The position numbers were made by a program, and so were the translations under genes. The notes below the pieces were generated by a model. That model saw only the letters and a program-made list of their open reading frames with translations. It was not told the DNA's origin and searched no databases. Positions 25,730-35,665 of a DNA stretch of 64,000 nt are shown here, piece by piece. Within the stretch, counting starts at the first letter, position 1; each line of letters starts with the position of its first letter. This DNA is from Vibrio litoralis DSM 17657 (GTDB lineage: Bacteria > Pseudomonadota > Gammaproteobacteria > Enterobacterales > Vibrionaceae): the NCBI RefSeq assembly GCF_000426765.1, contig NZ_KE384566.1:591830-655829 (forward strand). Direction: 5' to 3'.

Positions 25730-27541
25730 TTAGTGATTACCCAATTCATCGGGAAATATCTTGTCTCGGATCTTCCAGAATCTGCCTGATTTACGTGCAA
25801 TGATAAACAGTGGCAAACGGAATCTATGCTGGTGGTTTACCACTTTGGTTGGTGAGCTTTCTTCAAATGGTCGGTGCTTATCGGCAAGATGAGGACGTAC
25901 GAATTGTTCGGCAAAGTTTTGCTTTTGCTTTTTGGTGGTTAATGACCAGAACTCATGGACTAATGCGTGAGGTTGATCGTTATCACTTTCACTTGAATTG
26001 CTTTCGCCAGAATAGGTGACTTTAAGTTGTGACTTGCCGTTTGGAGTTTTATGAACCTTGAACTGCATGTCTTTACATTCAAATACCAATGCGTCTTTGA
26101 GGTTTAACGCATCGCGTAGTTTTTTATCTGGATCGACTAAAGTGGCATCACATTGGTGACAGATTCGCGCGGCAATATCATTATCTGCACCGCATTCAGA
26201 GCAAAATTTTGCTTTAAAACGATAACCACAGTGTTCTCGCTCGCCGGTAGGCTTGTCTTCTTCGTCTAATACTTCAAAGTAACCTTGGCAACGGCGCCCA
26301 TAATGTTCGATTAACATGCCATTGTTATCCAGTTTGCCCCAGAAGGTATTATTAAAGCCACAAGCAGGGCAAGGAATGGTGACGGCGTCACTGGTTGGGT
26401 CGGGTTTGCTTTCACCGACTTCAGGCTGGTAAAGGTCGTAATTATTTCCGGCATAGTCCAAGACTAAACATTCGGTTTTATTTTCCGCTAAACGCAAGCC
26501 ACGGCCGATGATTTGTTGGTATAAGCTGACCGATTCCGTTGGGCGAAGAATCGCGATTAAGTCGACATGAGGAGCATCAAAGCCAGTGGTTAATACCGAT
26601 ACGTTGACTAAGAATTTAATTTGCCTGGCTTTGAACTGATTAATGATGCGATCACGCTCGGTTTGATGAGTATCACCAATAACCAGTGCTGAATGTTCTG
26701 CGGGTAAAAGGCTGAGAATTTCTTGAGCATGACGAACAGTGGCGGCAAAGATCATAATACCTTGTTTGTCTTTAGCCTGTTCAATTATTTGCTCAATGAT
26801 CTGTGGCGTAGCGCGTTTGGATTGCTCAATAACTAAATCGAGGTCAGCTTCTTTGTAACGTCCAGCTAGCGCGGGTTTTAGATGAGAGAAGTCGTAGCTC
26901 AATACTGGCGCATCAATCATTCTGGCTGGAGTTAAAAAACCTTCATCCAACAAATACTGAATTGGTAGCTCAAAAATACAATCGCGGAAAAAACGCGGTT
27001 CTTGTGATTTAACTTGGCCAGTTTTTCCACGCACTTGATATTGATATATCCAACCCATGCCAAGGCGATAAGGGGTCGCGGTAAGGCCGAGTACTTTGAT
27101 GCCGGGATTGATTGTCTGTAGGTGTGAAATCACCTTACGATAGCTGCTTTTCGGATTGTCGGGCACTCGGTGACATTCATCAATCACTAATAATGAAAAT
27201 TGATTGGCAAAGGCATCAAGGTTACGTACTACCGATTGTACTGAGGCGAAAACGACTTGTTGGTCCGATTCTTTCCGACCTAACCCCGCAGAGAAAATTC
27301 CACCTTTAAGCGGGTGATCTTCTGTAGAGTAACTTTCGTACTTAGCATGGTTCTGTTCAACCAACTCTTTGACGTGAGTTAGCATTAATACGCGACCTTT
27401 AGCAAGACGCGCGAGTTCTGCGATCACTAGGCTTTTACCTGCGCCAGTCGGTAACACAATGACGGCAGGATCGCTGTTACTGCGAAAGTAATGAATAACG
27501 GCTTTTACGGAGTCGGCTTGGTAAGGGCGAAGTTTGAACAT
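25730..27541 (-). CDS. radD: RadD-like DEAD/DEAH helicase
   Basis: This 603-residue superfamily 2 ATPase has Walker A PTGAGKS (31-37), DECH in VIDECHRVPD (~137), LTATPYRLG, and the helicase C-domain VSVLTTGFDAPHVD and QIIGRGLR. The C-terminal third has zinc-binding pairs CPACGFN, CSECGAD and CHQCD. This architecture and length match RadD (YejH) of E. coli, which acts in DNA double-strand break repair and crosslink tolerance. It is transcribed alone toward the dctP promoter. Confidence 0.88.
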   Translation of the reverse strand: MFKLRPYQADSVKAVIHYFRSNSDPAVIVLPTGAGKSLVIAELARLAKGRVLMLTHVKELVEQNHAKYESYSTEDHPLKGGIFSAGLGRKESDQQVVFASVQSVVRNLDAFANQFSLLVIDECHRVPDNPKSSYRKVISHLQTINPGIKVLGLTATPYRLGMGWIYQYQVRGKTGQVKSQEPRFFRDCIFELPIQYLLDEGFLTPARMIDAPVLSYDFSHLKPALAGRYKEADLDLVIEQSKRATPQIIEQIIEQAKDKQGIMIFAATVRHAQEILSLLPAEHSALVIGDTHQTERDRIINQFKARQIKFLVNVSVLTTGFDAPHVDLIAILRPTESVSLYQQIIGRGLRLAENKTECLVLDYAGNNYDLYQPEVGESKPDPTSDAVTIPCPACGFNNTFWGKLDNNGMLIEHYGRRCQGYFEVLDEEDKPTGEREHCGYRFKAKFCSECGADNDIAARICHQCDATLVDPDKKLRDALNLKDALVFECKDMQFKVHKTPNGKSQLKVTYSGESNSSESDNDQPHALVHEFWSLTTKKQKQNFAEQFVRPHLADKHRPFEESSPTKVVNHQHRFRLPLFIIARKSGRFWKIRDKIFPDELGNH

Positions 27542-27663
27542 GATAAATAAGCGAATGACAAAGAAGATGAGAGGATAATAGGCTTGGGTGGGAAATACTA
27601 GGGGGGTTCTTGAATCTTGGGCACTTCGTTTCTCGTGACTTGGCTTTGTTGTGGAGCGCTGAT

Positions 27664-27692
27664 AAAAAACCCACCGAGAGTGGTGGGTTTTA
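27664..27692 (-). terminator. fadL terminator
   Basis: Read on the minus strand, AAAACCCACC and GGTGGGTTTTTT pair around a six-base loop, ending in T. It lies 21 bases after the fadL stop. Confidence 0.9.
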
Positions 27693-27712
27693 ATCGTTCA
27701 TTTAAGCAAGGC

Positions 27713-28957
27713 TTAGAATGTGTAGTTTAACTGTACAGAACCGATGTAAGCGGGGCCTGATGAGTCGAAATTCATACCTGATTCATCAAAGCTGCCAGAT
27801 TTACCATCAATGTAAGCAAAACCAGCATCAAGAGATAGGTCTTCAGTCCATAGGTACGTCATACCTGCTGTGTACCAGTAACGGTCAGTATCTGGGATAC
27901 TTAATGTTGCTTGACCAGCTTGTTCATCATAAGCAAAACCAGCACGTAGGATTACACTATCTGTTGGCTGATAAGTCGAACCAATCGACCAACGTTGATT
28001 ATCTTCATATTTCTCTTGTTTGGAGAAACATGTTCCTGATGGGTATGGAGACACACCCGGTATTGGGTTTGTACATGAAGAACCTTTCGCTGTTAATTCA
28101 GAGAATTTGCTGTAATTGGTCCATTGCCAGCTGTAGTGAACAGCCCATTGTGAGTTTAATTGATGGAAGCCAGATAAAATCACAATATCTGGTAGTTCGA
28201 TATCTAAATCCGCATTAGAAGTTGAGCCAGGAACTCCAGTTATAGAACCTGTGCCATCAGTAAAATCACCATCTTCAAATTTGAGTTTTACAGCCGATTT
28301 ATAAGATGCAGAGAAACGGTTATTTTCATTTAATTCATATAAGGCACCAATATTCCAACCATAACCGAAGGTATCACCTTCCATTTTGACTAATGTGCTA
28401 GAAGGTGATGCTGGGTTTAATGCCCCCATAGTGCGCTTCAGCTTTGCCTTTGCATAGACTAAATCAAATCCAGCACCAATGCTGAATTGGTCATTAATAC
28501 GATACGCAATATTAGGATTAAATTTAAAAGTAGTTAAGGAGGTGTGACCAGATGCTGCGCCAGCTAAAAAATCAGAAGGGTAATCTGTTGACACGCCGTA
28601 ATCGGTGTACATGCCAATACCCCAAGCCCATTTATCATTGATTGGGTTAACGTAATAAAAAGCCGGAACAAGATGAGAAGGAGCTACGTCGTCTGCTGAA
28701 TCACCTAATGTATTATTTTCAACATCAATTTCAGGCTCGATCCAGGAAGCCGCACCTGAAAATTGTTTTTTCTCAAATAGCATCATTGATGCGGCGTTTG
28801 CTGACATTTCACTTGAGTTGTCACCAACCGCACCAGCACCAGAAAATGCACGACCTAGGCCAGAAGCAGAGTGTTCTACTACTTGGAAACCAGCAGCATG
28901 AACTTGAGAAGCAAGAGCAATCGAAATTGCTAATAGTGAATATTGTGTTTTTTTCAT
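27713..28957 (-). CDS. fadL: FadL-family outer-membrane fatty acid transporter
   Basis: This 414-residue outer-membrane barrel has a signal peptide (MKKTQYSLLAISIALASQVH) and the mature start AGFQVVEHSASGLGRAFSGA, the FadL family hatch. It ends in a C-terminal aromatic strand, VQLNYTF. It imports long-chain fatty acids. The ATG at 28957 is preferred over one at 28963, because AAGGG is six bases from the former and abuts the latter. FadR-type sites upstream (28998-29014 and 29115-29131) fit repression in the absence of fatty acids. Confidence 0.92.
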   Translation of the reverse strand: MKKTQYSLLAISIALASQVHAAGFQVVEHSASGLGRAFSGAGAVGDNSSEMSANAASMMLFEKKQFSGAASWIEPEIDVENNTLGDSADDVAPSHLVPAFYYVNPINDKWAWGIGMYTDYGVSTDYPSDFLAGAASGHTSLTTFKFNPNIAYRINDQFSIGAGFDLVYAKAKLKRTMGALNPASPSSTLVKMEGDTFGYGWNIGALYELNENNRFSASYKSAVKLKFEDGDFTDGTGSITGVPGSTSNADLDIELPDIVILSGFHQLNSQWAVHYSWQWTNYSKFSELTAKGSSCTNPIPGVSPYPSGTCFSKQEKYEDNQRWSIGSTYQPTDSVILRAGFAYDEQAGQATLSIPDTDRYWYTAGMTYLWTEDLSLDAGFAYIDGKSGSFDESGMNFDSSGPAYIGSVQLNYTF

Positions 28958-28997
28958 TGTCATCCCTTACACATTAATTATTTATTGTGCCGCATCG

Positions 28998-29014
28998 GCT
29001 TGGTCCGATGTGTT
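28998..29014. promoter_or_regulatory. FadR-type operator 1 at fadL
   Basis: GCTTGGTCCGATGTGTT matches 14 of 17 positions of the FadR consensus AGCTGGTCCGAYNTGTT, including the whole GGTCCGA core. It lies about 40 bases upstream of the fadL start, where a repressor would block initiation. Confidence 0.75.
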
Positions 29015-29114
29015 GTTAATAGTTTTATTACTTAATGTGATAATTTGGTATTTAAATTTGCAAAAAATGCTACAAGGTTAATAATTTTGCAATTTATCTT
29101 ATTTCTCCCTATAA

Positions 29115-29131
29115 ATCAGGTATGACCAGTG
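29115..29131. promoter_or_regulatory. FadR-type operator 2 at fadL
   Basis: ATCAGGTATGACCAGTG matches about 12 of 17 positions of the FadR consensus read on the other strand, including GACCAG. A second upstream FadR site is also known at E. coli fadL. Confidence 0.5.
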
Positions 29132-29204
29132 TAACGTGTTGATAATGTTTGCATTTTAACTTTGTTTATTTTTTGAGCGAATAATGGTGTGGGTAGGGTG
29201 TAAT

Positions 29205-29257
29205 ACTAAGGTCTAACAGTGGGGTAACCTTTTGATTTCATTTCAGACTAAGGTCTA
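29205..29257. repeat. Two ACTAAGGTCTA repeats upstream of fadL
   Basis: ACTAAGGTCTA occurs at 29205-29215 and 29247-29257, 42 bases apart (about four helical turns). The second sits in a dyad AGAC-TAAG-GTCT. AGGTCTAAC of the first copy recurs before fabV at 41767-41775. It is a candidate operator for an unidentified regulator or a degenerate FadR core. Confidence 0.45.
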
Positions 29258-29685
29258 GGGGGTTAATTCATTGCGTAAATAATGTTTCGTCACTTCATGG
29301 CAATAAATTAAACAAAAATAAAGATAAACTTAATTGTGACAAAATGATACAGAGCTATTTAAGTAAGAAATAAGCAAAGTGCGAATAATATGTGTAATAA
29401 AGCCTGGTTGTTATTTGAACAGCTCGGGTTTGATTTTAAAAAAGATCATCTTTGATATTTTGCTCTGTTCTTGAAGTGTTATATTTTTCTTTAATTCGGT
29501 AATGAATCAATTTTGTGAAATAGCTCAACTAATGGTGAAAATGTCTCTATAATGTTGCCGGAGTTAGGAGGGGAGTGGATCTTTTGCTGTAAAACCCTCA
29601 CGAAAGACTAACCATCCTGTTATTTAGAGCAACATTTATGTGTGCTGACTTGCTAAACAAGCGATAGTCAGACTTAGAGGTATTC

Positions 29686-30384
29686 ATGCGTTTAGATAAG
29701 TTTTTATGTGAAACATTAGGGGTAACCCGTCGAGAAGCGACCATTTTATTACGTCGTGGTGAAGTAACGGTAGATGGTCAGACTGTTAAAGTTGCATCAG
29801 TCAAGGTAGGGGAGGAATCCCGTGTTGAGTGGCAAGAGCGACATTTACCTATGCCGGGGCCTCGTTATTTTATGCTGTTCAAACCGGATGGCTTTGTTTG
29901 TTCACATGAAGATAGCAATAACCCGACGGCGTTTACTTTACTAGATGAAGTGAATATGGATAAGCTTCATTTTGCAGGTCGCCTTGATGTTGATACTACA
30001 GGCTTGGTGCTAATTACCGATGATGGTCAATGGTCACACCGTATCACCTCGCCAAAACACAAATGTGAGAAAACTTATCGCGTATGGTTAGAAGATGCGA
30101 TTGGTGATAATTACGCACAACAACTGCAAGACGGTATTCAACTAAAAAGCGAGAAAGGGCTGACACTACCTGCGAAAATGGAAGTCGTAGACTTTTCTCA
30201 AAATGAATTATTGCTGACGATTTCTGAAGGTAAGTATCACCAAGTAAAGCGTATGTTTGCCGCCCTAGGTAACAAAGTTGAGCAACTACACCGCGAAGCA
30301 ATTGGTACGATTATTCTGGATGAGGCGCTTGAACCAGGCGAATATCGCGTTTTGACAGCTGAAGAGGTTGCTTCTATTTCGTAA
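29686..30384 (+). CDS. rsuA: 16S rRNA pseudouridine(516) synthase RsuA
   Basis: This 232-residue enzyme has an N-terminal S4 RNA-binding domain (MRLDKFLCETLGVTRREATI) and the RsuA/RluB-type catalytic domain with AGRLDVDTTGLVL, whose Asp is the nucleophile. It isomerises U516 of 16S rRNA. AGAGG precedes the ATG. The next gene is bcr, the same pairing as in E. coli. Confidence 0.93.
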   Translation: MRLDKFLCETLGVTRREATILLRRGEVTVDGQTVKVASVKVGEESRVEWQERHLPMPGPRYFMLFKPDGFVCSHEDSNNPTAFTLLDEVNMDKLHFAGRLDVDTTGLVLITDDGQWSHRITSPKHKCEKTYRVWLEDAIGDNYAQQLQDGIQLKSEKGLTLPAKMEVVDFSQNELLLTISEGKYHQVKRMFAALGNKVEQLHREAIGTIILDEALEPGEYRVLTAEEVASIS

Positions 30385-30510
30385 CTGATTGACTACCAGA
30401 GGCTTGCTTTTTCTACGAAGTGAGCTTTATTTTCGCGTAATTCTATCCATTTAATAATTTCTATAGATCTGCAAGAATTAAATTTTTCAGCTCTTTGTAA
30501 AGGACATGCT

Positions 30511-31701
30511 ATGCTACAATCTTCCTTGCCTAAAAGCAGTTTTATGCTATTTCTGATTTTAGGTTCAATTGGTTTATTGACGCCATTTGCCATCGATATG
30601 TATTTACCAGCAATGCCAACTATTGCTAGTGATCTGATGGTCAACCACGGGATGGTGCAGGGAACGTTAACCGCATATACCGCAGGCTTTGCATTAGGAC
30701 AACTTTTACATGGCCCATTAGCTGATAGCTATGGTCGCCGCCCAATATTATTGGGTGGGATAGTGTTTTTTGCTATCGCTTCTATTATTTGTGCCACGAC
30801 AATGAGCATTGAAGCTCTGTTGTATACTCGATTTGCTCAAGGCTTTGCGGGGGCGGGAGCGGCGGTTATCGTCCAAGCGATTGTTCGTGATATGTTCGAC
30901 AAAGAAGAATTTGCTCGAGCGATGTCCTTTATTACTCTTGTTATTACCATTTCACCGCTTTTAGCGCCAATGATTGGCGGGCATTTAGCCGTTTGGTTTG
31001 GCTGGCGCTCAATTTTTACCGTACTTGCAGCGGTTTCTTTCTTTGTCTTGTTGGCGGTGTTGTTTAAAATCCCTGAAACATTGGCGCCTGAAAACAAACA
31101 ACCTTTACGCTTTAAAACCACCATGCGTAATTACTTTAAGTTGATTACCAACCCTGTTGCCTTTGGCCTTATCTTTTGTGGTGCGTTTTCGTTTTCCGGT
31201 ATGTTTGCTTTTATTACCGCAGGCTCGTTTGTATACATCGACATCTATGGCGTGCAACCTGAATACTTTGGTTATTTGTTTGCGCTAAATGTTGTTGGTA
31301 TGGTGGCAATGACCAGCTTTAATGGTCGTGCGGTCCGTAAAATGGGTTCGCACTGGATGCTACGTTTTGGTCTTTGGTGTCAAACGTTCGCTGGTGTGGC
31401 GCTTTTAGTTAGTTGGTTATTGGGTTTCGGCTTATGGGCGATAGTGCCTTGCGTGATCTTGTTCGTTGGTACCATTTCGATTATTGGTAGTAACTCGATG
31501 GGATTACTGTTAAGTAGTTACCCTCAAATGGCGGGCACGGCTTCTTCACTTGCCGGTACACTACGATTTGGCATGGGTGCTGCCATCAGTGCGTTGATTG
31601 CTTTCTTACCAAGCGGCTATGTATGGCCGATGGTGGTTGCTATGTTTTTATGCGCGGTATTATCCGCTAGCTGTTATTGGTTATTGAGCCGAAATGCTTA
31701 A
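30511..31701 (+). CDS. bcr: Bcr/CflA family drug efflux transporter
   Basis: This 396-residue major facilitator has 12 predicted helices. It carries the family signature TPFAIDMYLPAMPTIASDL in helix 1 and HGPLADSYGRRPILLGG after helix 2. It exports small drugs such as bicyclomycin, or possibly sulfonamide-like compounds or peptides, by proton antiport. AAAGGA sits before the ATG at 30511. It follows rsuA by 126 bases. Confidence 0.9.
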   Translation: MLQSSLPKSSFMLFLILGSIGLLTPFAIDMYLPAMPTIASDLMVNHGMVQGTLTAYTAGFALGQLLHGPLADSYGRRPILLGGIVFFAIASIICATTMSIEALLYTRFAQGFAGAGAAVIVQAIVRDMFDKEEFARAMSFITLVITISPLLAPMIGGHLAVWFGWRSIFTVLAAVSFFVLLAVLFKIPETLAPENKQPLRFKTTMRNYFKLITNPVAFGLIFCGAFSFSGMFAFITAGSFVYIDIYGVQPEYFGYLFALNVVGMVAMTSFNGRAVRKMGSHWMLRFGLWCQTFAGVALLVSWLLGFGLWAIVPCVILFVGTISIIGSNSMGLLLSSYPQMAGTASSLAGTLRFGMGAAISALIAFLPSGYVWPMVVAMFLCAVLSASCYWLLSRNA

Positions 31702-31731
31702 ATGAATACAAATTTTGAATTAGAGAAAAAT

Positions 31732-32376
31732 ATGCAATATTCACAAGAGATCCAACGAGTGGTGACCTGTGCTTTATCAGAATTAAAGCAGCAACATCAA
31801 AATGGAAAACTGGCGAATACACCGATTACTAATACTCATTTTTTAGCTCGTTGGGTAACGAAAAGCATAAAGACTCAAGAGTTTGATAGTTGCGTAAAAG
31901 ATGATTTGATTCGTTGGCAAAAATTAAGCCGTAGCAAAGGGGCTGGCAGTGAGCTTCTGGCAACGTTTGAACGCATTGCAAAGTTATACCAACAGTTTTT
32001 ACCCGTGGAGTCTGAGCCTAAAGCTGTAAAAGATTCGGATATAGAGGCTTTTATGGATCACATGGAAGCGAAAGGGTGGGAAGTGGTTAATGAATTTGAG
32101 TTAACTGAAAAAACGCAAATTTTTGCCGATCAGCCCAATTCATTTGTTTTATGTGCTAAGCAATGTGATGACAGTTTTGATGGTGAATTATTAACTAAAC
32201 CGATGAGCTTTTATGTGAGAGGAAACCATGCCGCCTTTATTACTGAGGCAACAAAACAAGGGTTTTTACTGCATAAGCAAACCGACTATAAGTCAATTGT
32301 GAAGTATCATGGTGAATATCTGATTTATCCATATAACATTGGGCCTAAGTTAGCCGAAGTGCCCATAAATTATTGA
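31732..32376 (+). CDS. DUF2913 family protein
   Basis: The protein has 214 residues from the ATG at 31732; another in-frame ATG at 31702 abuts the bcr stop and would add ten residues. I prefer the internal start because family members begin near this MQYSQEIQRVV segment. The HFLARWVTKSIKTQEF and LIRWQKLSRSKGAGSELL segments match DUF2913, a family found mainly in vibrios. It is soluble, with no known function. It lies immediately after bcr and may be read from the same transcript. Confidence 0.8.
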   Translation: MQYSQEIQRVVTCALSELKQQHQNGKLANTPITNTHFLARWVTKSIKTQEFDSCVKDDLIRWQKLSRSKGAGSELLATFERIAKLYQQFLPVESEPKAVKDSDIEAFMDHMEAKGWEVVNEFELTEKTQIFADQPNSFVLCAKQCDDSFDGELLTKPMSFYVRGNHAAFITEATKQGFLLHKQTDYKSIVKYHGEYLIYPYNIGPKLAEVPINY

Positions 32377-32559
32377 TGTTTTTGTTATTAACCATCGTTG
32401 GTTACTCAGAGTTTACGGTTTTATTGAGTTTGTGTTTGATATTTGGTGCTCCGGTGTTACGTACAATGATAACTCAGGCCATGTAGGGTGAGGGTCTTCC
32501 TACAACAAGCTAATTAGTGTAAATTTTCTTTCTTATTATTGGTCGCAGGTGCAAGTTTA

Positions 32560-33231
32560 ATGCTTTATCTTAAAAATCTTTGTAAAGGCTATATTGATGG
32601 GGGCGTATTTAACCCCGTTTTACAAGGTGCTGAGTTATCATTAGGCCGTGGAGCCCAGCTGGCATTAATGGGAGAAAGTGGTTCAGGGAAAAGTACATTA
32701 TTGAATATGATTGCAGGGTTAGATACTTGCGATTCTGGTGAAATAATATGTTCTGACTTCCCTATGCACGATGCGCCGGATAGGCAAAAAAATGCTTTTC
32801 GTCGAAATAATATTGGCCTTATCTTCCAACAGTTTAACTTACTCACTACATTGAATATTGCCGATAACATTCGCTTTTGCCGTCAATTGAAAGGCTTACC
32901 TGAAGACCAAAATCTCTGGCGTCAAATTCTATCCTCACTTGACTTAATGCCATTGCTTGGCCGTTATCCTGAAGAAGTATCTGGTGGGCAGCAACAGCGT
33001 GCCGCGATTGCACGTGCATTGTATATGGAGCCGTCTATTTTGTTGGCGGATGAGCCAACCGGTAGTCTAGATGAGAAAAATGCCGAAGCGGTGATGCGTC
33101 TTTTAACAAGCCTGTCGAGTAAGATGAGTTGCACCTTATTGCTAGTAACACATAGTGAGAAGGTGGCGGCGCACTTAGAAGGCTGTGTTCGATTACAAGG
33201 AGGCGTGTTGAATGTTGTGGCCCGTAGCTAA
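32560..33231 (+). CDS. ABC transporter ATPase (AttE/LolD-like)
   Basis: This 223-residue ATPase has Walker A GESGSGKS, signature VSGGQQQRAAIARAL, and Walker B ILLADEPTGSLD. It belongs to the LolD/MacB type of ABC ATPases that work with FtsX-type permeases. The ATG at 32560 is preferred to an upstream TTG at 32539, since the domain begins MLYLKNLCKGY. The permease gene overlaps its 3' end. With the next two genes it forms an AttEFGH-like system. Confidence 0.88.
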   Translation: MLYLKNLCKGYIDGGVFNPVLQGAELSLGRGAQLALMGESGSGKSTLLNMIAGLDTCDSGEIICSDFPMHDAPDRQKNAFRRNNIGLIFQQFNLLTTLNIADNIRFCRQLKGLPEDQNLWRQILSSLDLMPLLGRYPEEVSGGQQQRAAIARALYMEPSILLADEPTGSLDEKNAEAVMRLLTSLSSKMSCTLLLVTHSEKVAAHLEGCVRLQGGVLNVVARS

Positions 33232-35665
33232 AGCTCTACTTGGCCATTATCGTCGCCATCCATTTCAAATTCTTCTCGTATGGTTAGGTTTAACTCTAGG
33301 CATATCTTTGTTCGTCGGTGTTTTAGCGGTTAATTACCATGCCAAGCAGAGTTATGCTAATGGTGAAAGGCTATTTTCAAATCCTCTCCCATATCGAATT
33401 CAGCCGAAATTAGCGGGCAATAAGATCCCTCAAGGTTTTTATATTCAATTAAGACGCAATGGTTTCCATCAATGCGCACCTTTTGATACCTATCGAGTTG
33501 TGACGGATGATGGCATGCAACTCAATATTGTGGGTTTTGATCCGGTGACTATGCTGTCATTTCAGCAGAATCAAAGTCTCGGCTCTTCCGATATGCTTGA
33601 GCTGATGCGTCCTCCATATCCTATTTTGATCAGTTCCCAATTGTCCAACTACTTAGATGTGGTTGATAATGATTTTATTACCTTAAAATCAGGTGAAAAA
33701 ATTGGGCCGATAAAGGTGGATACTCAAGGTCGGATTTCGGGCTCAAGACTCGTGGCAGATATGTCTTTGCTTCGAAAGCTTAACCGTAGTTCCGGCTTTG
33801 ATATGATTGCTTGTGCAGCAATGGATCCGGCTAAATTAGAAAAATTACGTAACTATCTACCTGATGGAATTTCTCTGCACCGTAATACCCGCGTTGAGCT
33901 AGGCTCGCTTACCAAAGCGTTTCATATGAATTTAACCGCGATGGGAATGCTGTCCTTCCTTGTAGGTTTATTTATTTTCTATCAAGCAATGTCACTTTCT
34001 TTTATCCAGCGTCAACCTCTAGTAGGTATTTTACGTTTAACAGGTGTGTCTGGTTGGCAGTTAACCAAAGCATTGTTGTTAGAAATTATGGCTTGGATTT
34101 TAATTGGTTGGTTGAGCGGTACTGTACTTGGATTGGCTTTGGCGAACAGACTGATGCCTTCGGTTTCAGCAAGTTTGAGTGATTTATATAATGCCGATGT
34201 TGGCCTATCCATTAAATGGGATTGGGAGTGGATTCAATACAGCTTATTAATGTCTATCTTTGGTTGTCTATTGTCTTGTTTCTGGCCGCTTGTCCGTTTA
34301 GTACGCTCTCAACCTATTCGTCTGGCTTCTCGTGTGTCTTTAGTTCGCTTTGCTGGTCGTGAGTTTGGCTTACAAGCATTTGTGGCTTGTGTGTGTACTG
34401 TGGCTGCGGTGGCTTTGTACCAATCCCCAACCAATCAAGAAGAAGGCTTTACGCTTATCGCGCTAATGCTAGTGAGTGTTGGCCTAGTGATGCCATATTG
34501 TTTATGGAAGTTATTTACCAGTTTTTCTTTCACCATGCCGTGGGTCAAAGTGCGTTGGTTCTTTGCTGATATGGCAGCCAGTATGAGCTACCGCGGTGTT
34601 GCAGCTATGGCGTTTATGCTGGCGTTAGCCACTAATATTGGCGTGGTCACTATGGTCAATAGCTTTAAAGAGACGACAGATAAATGGTTGGTACAACGAC
34701 TATCTGCGGATTTGTATATTACACCGACAATTTCTTCTGCTGCGAGAATGAGCCATTGGCTTGAAGCGCAACCTGAAGTGAAAAGTGTTTGGTGGCGCTG
34801 GGAGAAATCACTTCAAACCAATACTGAAACCATTCAAGTTGTGAGTTCAGGTGAGACGGAAGGTGAGCGTAAATCATTAACGGTGAAGTTGGCTGTACCA
34901 CAATTTTGGTATCACTTACATCATGACAGAGGGATTATGGTCAGTGAGTCGATGTCGCTTAAACATAAAATTCATCCGGGTGATATTATTAACTTACCAG
35001 AGCCTTTAGGTGGTAATTGGCCTGTTTTAGGGGTTTATTATGATTACGGAAATCCATATAACCAAGTGATTATTTCGGAAAACAAATGGTCAAGTACCTT
35101 CCAAGATGAGGGAGATGTGGCTTTAGGGGTCGTGTTGAATGATCAAGCTGATCCTAGTGACTTAATACAGCGGATGGAAAAAACCTATAGTCTGTCTCCG
35201 GAAAGAATCTATAACAATAATGCTATGCATACTAAGGCGATGATTGCGTTTGATCAAACCTTTAAGGTAGCGGATACACTAGGAAAAATTACTTTATTTA
35301 TTGCGGTATTTGGCTTGTTTGTTTCAACCGTTGCGGGTGAAGTGTCAAGGCAAAAGCAACTTGCTTTACTGCGTTGTTTAGGTGTGTCCGGTAGGGAGTT
35401 GGTTATTTTAGGGGCGCTGCAGTTGCTTGCGATAGGGCTATTTACCGCTTTCATTGCTTTACCTCTTGGTATCTTAGTGGCTCAATTAATGGTGGATGTT
35501 GTTCTTAAGAATGCTTTTGGTTGGACGATGCAAATCACTTTATTGCCTGAACAATATATTTCTACTTTTGTTTGGTCACTTTCGAGTTTGTTTTTTGCTG
35601 GGGCATGGCCGGTTTGGCACATGGTTAAATCGACACCAATGAAGTTGTTGAGGGACTCATTATAA
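33212..35665 (+). CDS. FtsX-type ABC permease (AttF/AttG-like fusion)
   Basis: This 817-residue membrane protein has an N-terminal helix (~20-40), a large periplasmic part, a first group of FtsX helices (~240-390), two or more middle helices (~395-475), a second periplasmic part and a final FtsX helix group (~690-815). It looks like two FtsX halves in one chain, as in AttF/AttG fusions. AAGGAGG lies nine bases before the ATG, inside the ATPase gene. Such transporters usually act on lipoproteins or peptides at the membrane surface rather than as channels. The substrate is unknown. Confidence 0.85.
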   Translation: MLWPVAKALLGHYRRHPFQILLVWLGLTLGISLFVGVLAVNYHAKQSYANGERLFSNPLPYRIQPKLAGNKIPQGFYIQLRRNGFHQCAPFDTYRVVTDDGMQLNIVGFDPVTMLSFQQNQSLGSSDMLELMRPPYPILISSQLSNYLDVVDNDFITLKSGEKIGPIKVDTQGRISGSRLVADMSLLRKLNRSSGFDMIACAAMDPAKLEKLRNYLPDGISLHRNTRVELGSLTKAFHMNLTAMGMLSFLVGLFIFYQAMSLSFIQRQPLVGILRLTGVSGWQLTKALLLEIMAWILIGWLSGTVLGLALANRLMPSVSASLSDLYNADVGLSIKWDWEWIQYSLLMSIFGCLLSCFWPLVRLVRSQPIRLASRVSLVRFAGREFGLQAFVACVCTVAAVALYQSPTNQEEGFTLIALMLVSVGLVMPYCLWKLFTSFSFTMPWVKVRWFFADMAASMSYRGVAAMAFMLALATNIGVVTMVNSFKETTDKWLVQRLSADLYITPTISSAARMSHWLEAQPEVKSVWWRWEKSLQTNTETIQVVSSGETEGERKSLTVKLAVPQFWYHLHHDRGIMVSESMSLKHKIHPGDIINLPEPLGGNWPVLGVYYDYGNPYNQVIISENKWSSTFQDEGDVALGVVLNDQADPSDLIQRMEKTYSLSPERIYNNNAMHTKAMIAFDQTFKVADTLGKITLFIAVFGLFVSTVAGEVSRQKQLALLRCLGVSGRELVILGALQLLAIGLFTAFIALPLGILVAQLMVDVVLKNAFGWTMQITLLPEQYISTFVWSLSSLFFAGAWPVWHMVKSTPMKLLRDSL

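Larger units (their letters stand above)
28958..29685. other. Long fadL/rsuA intergenic region
   Basis: These 728 bases separate the divergent fadL and rsuA genes. They hold two FadR-like sites and a pair of AC-TAAG-GTCTA repeats. A TATAAT at 29549-29554 lacks a clear -35 and could serve rsuA. Bases 29260-29540 are A+T-rich and show no gene or clear structure. Confidence 0.6.

Noticed and set aside
27718..28218. Plus-strand frame of 166 residues antisense to fadL
   Set aside because: fadL is clear by signal peptide, barrel pattern and terminator. The antisense frame has no recognisable domain and is a by-product of fadL codon use.
29549..29640. Short frame starting with ATG inside the rsuA upstream region (19 codons)
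   Set aside because: There is no ribosome site before its ATG, and the codons are unremarkable.
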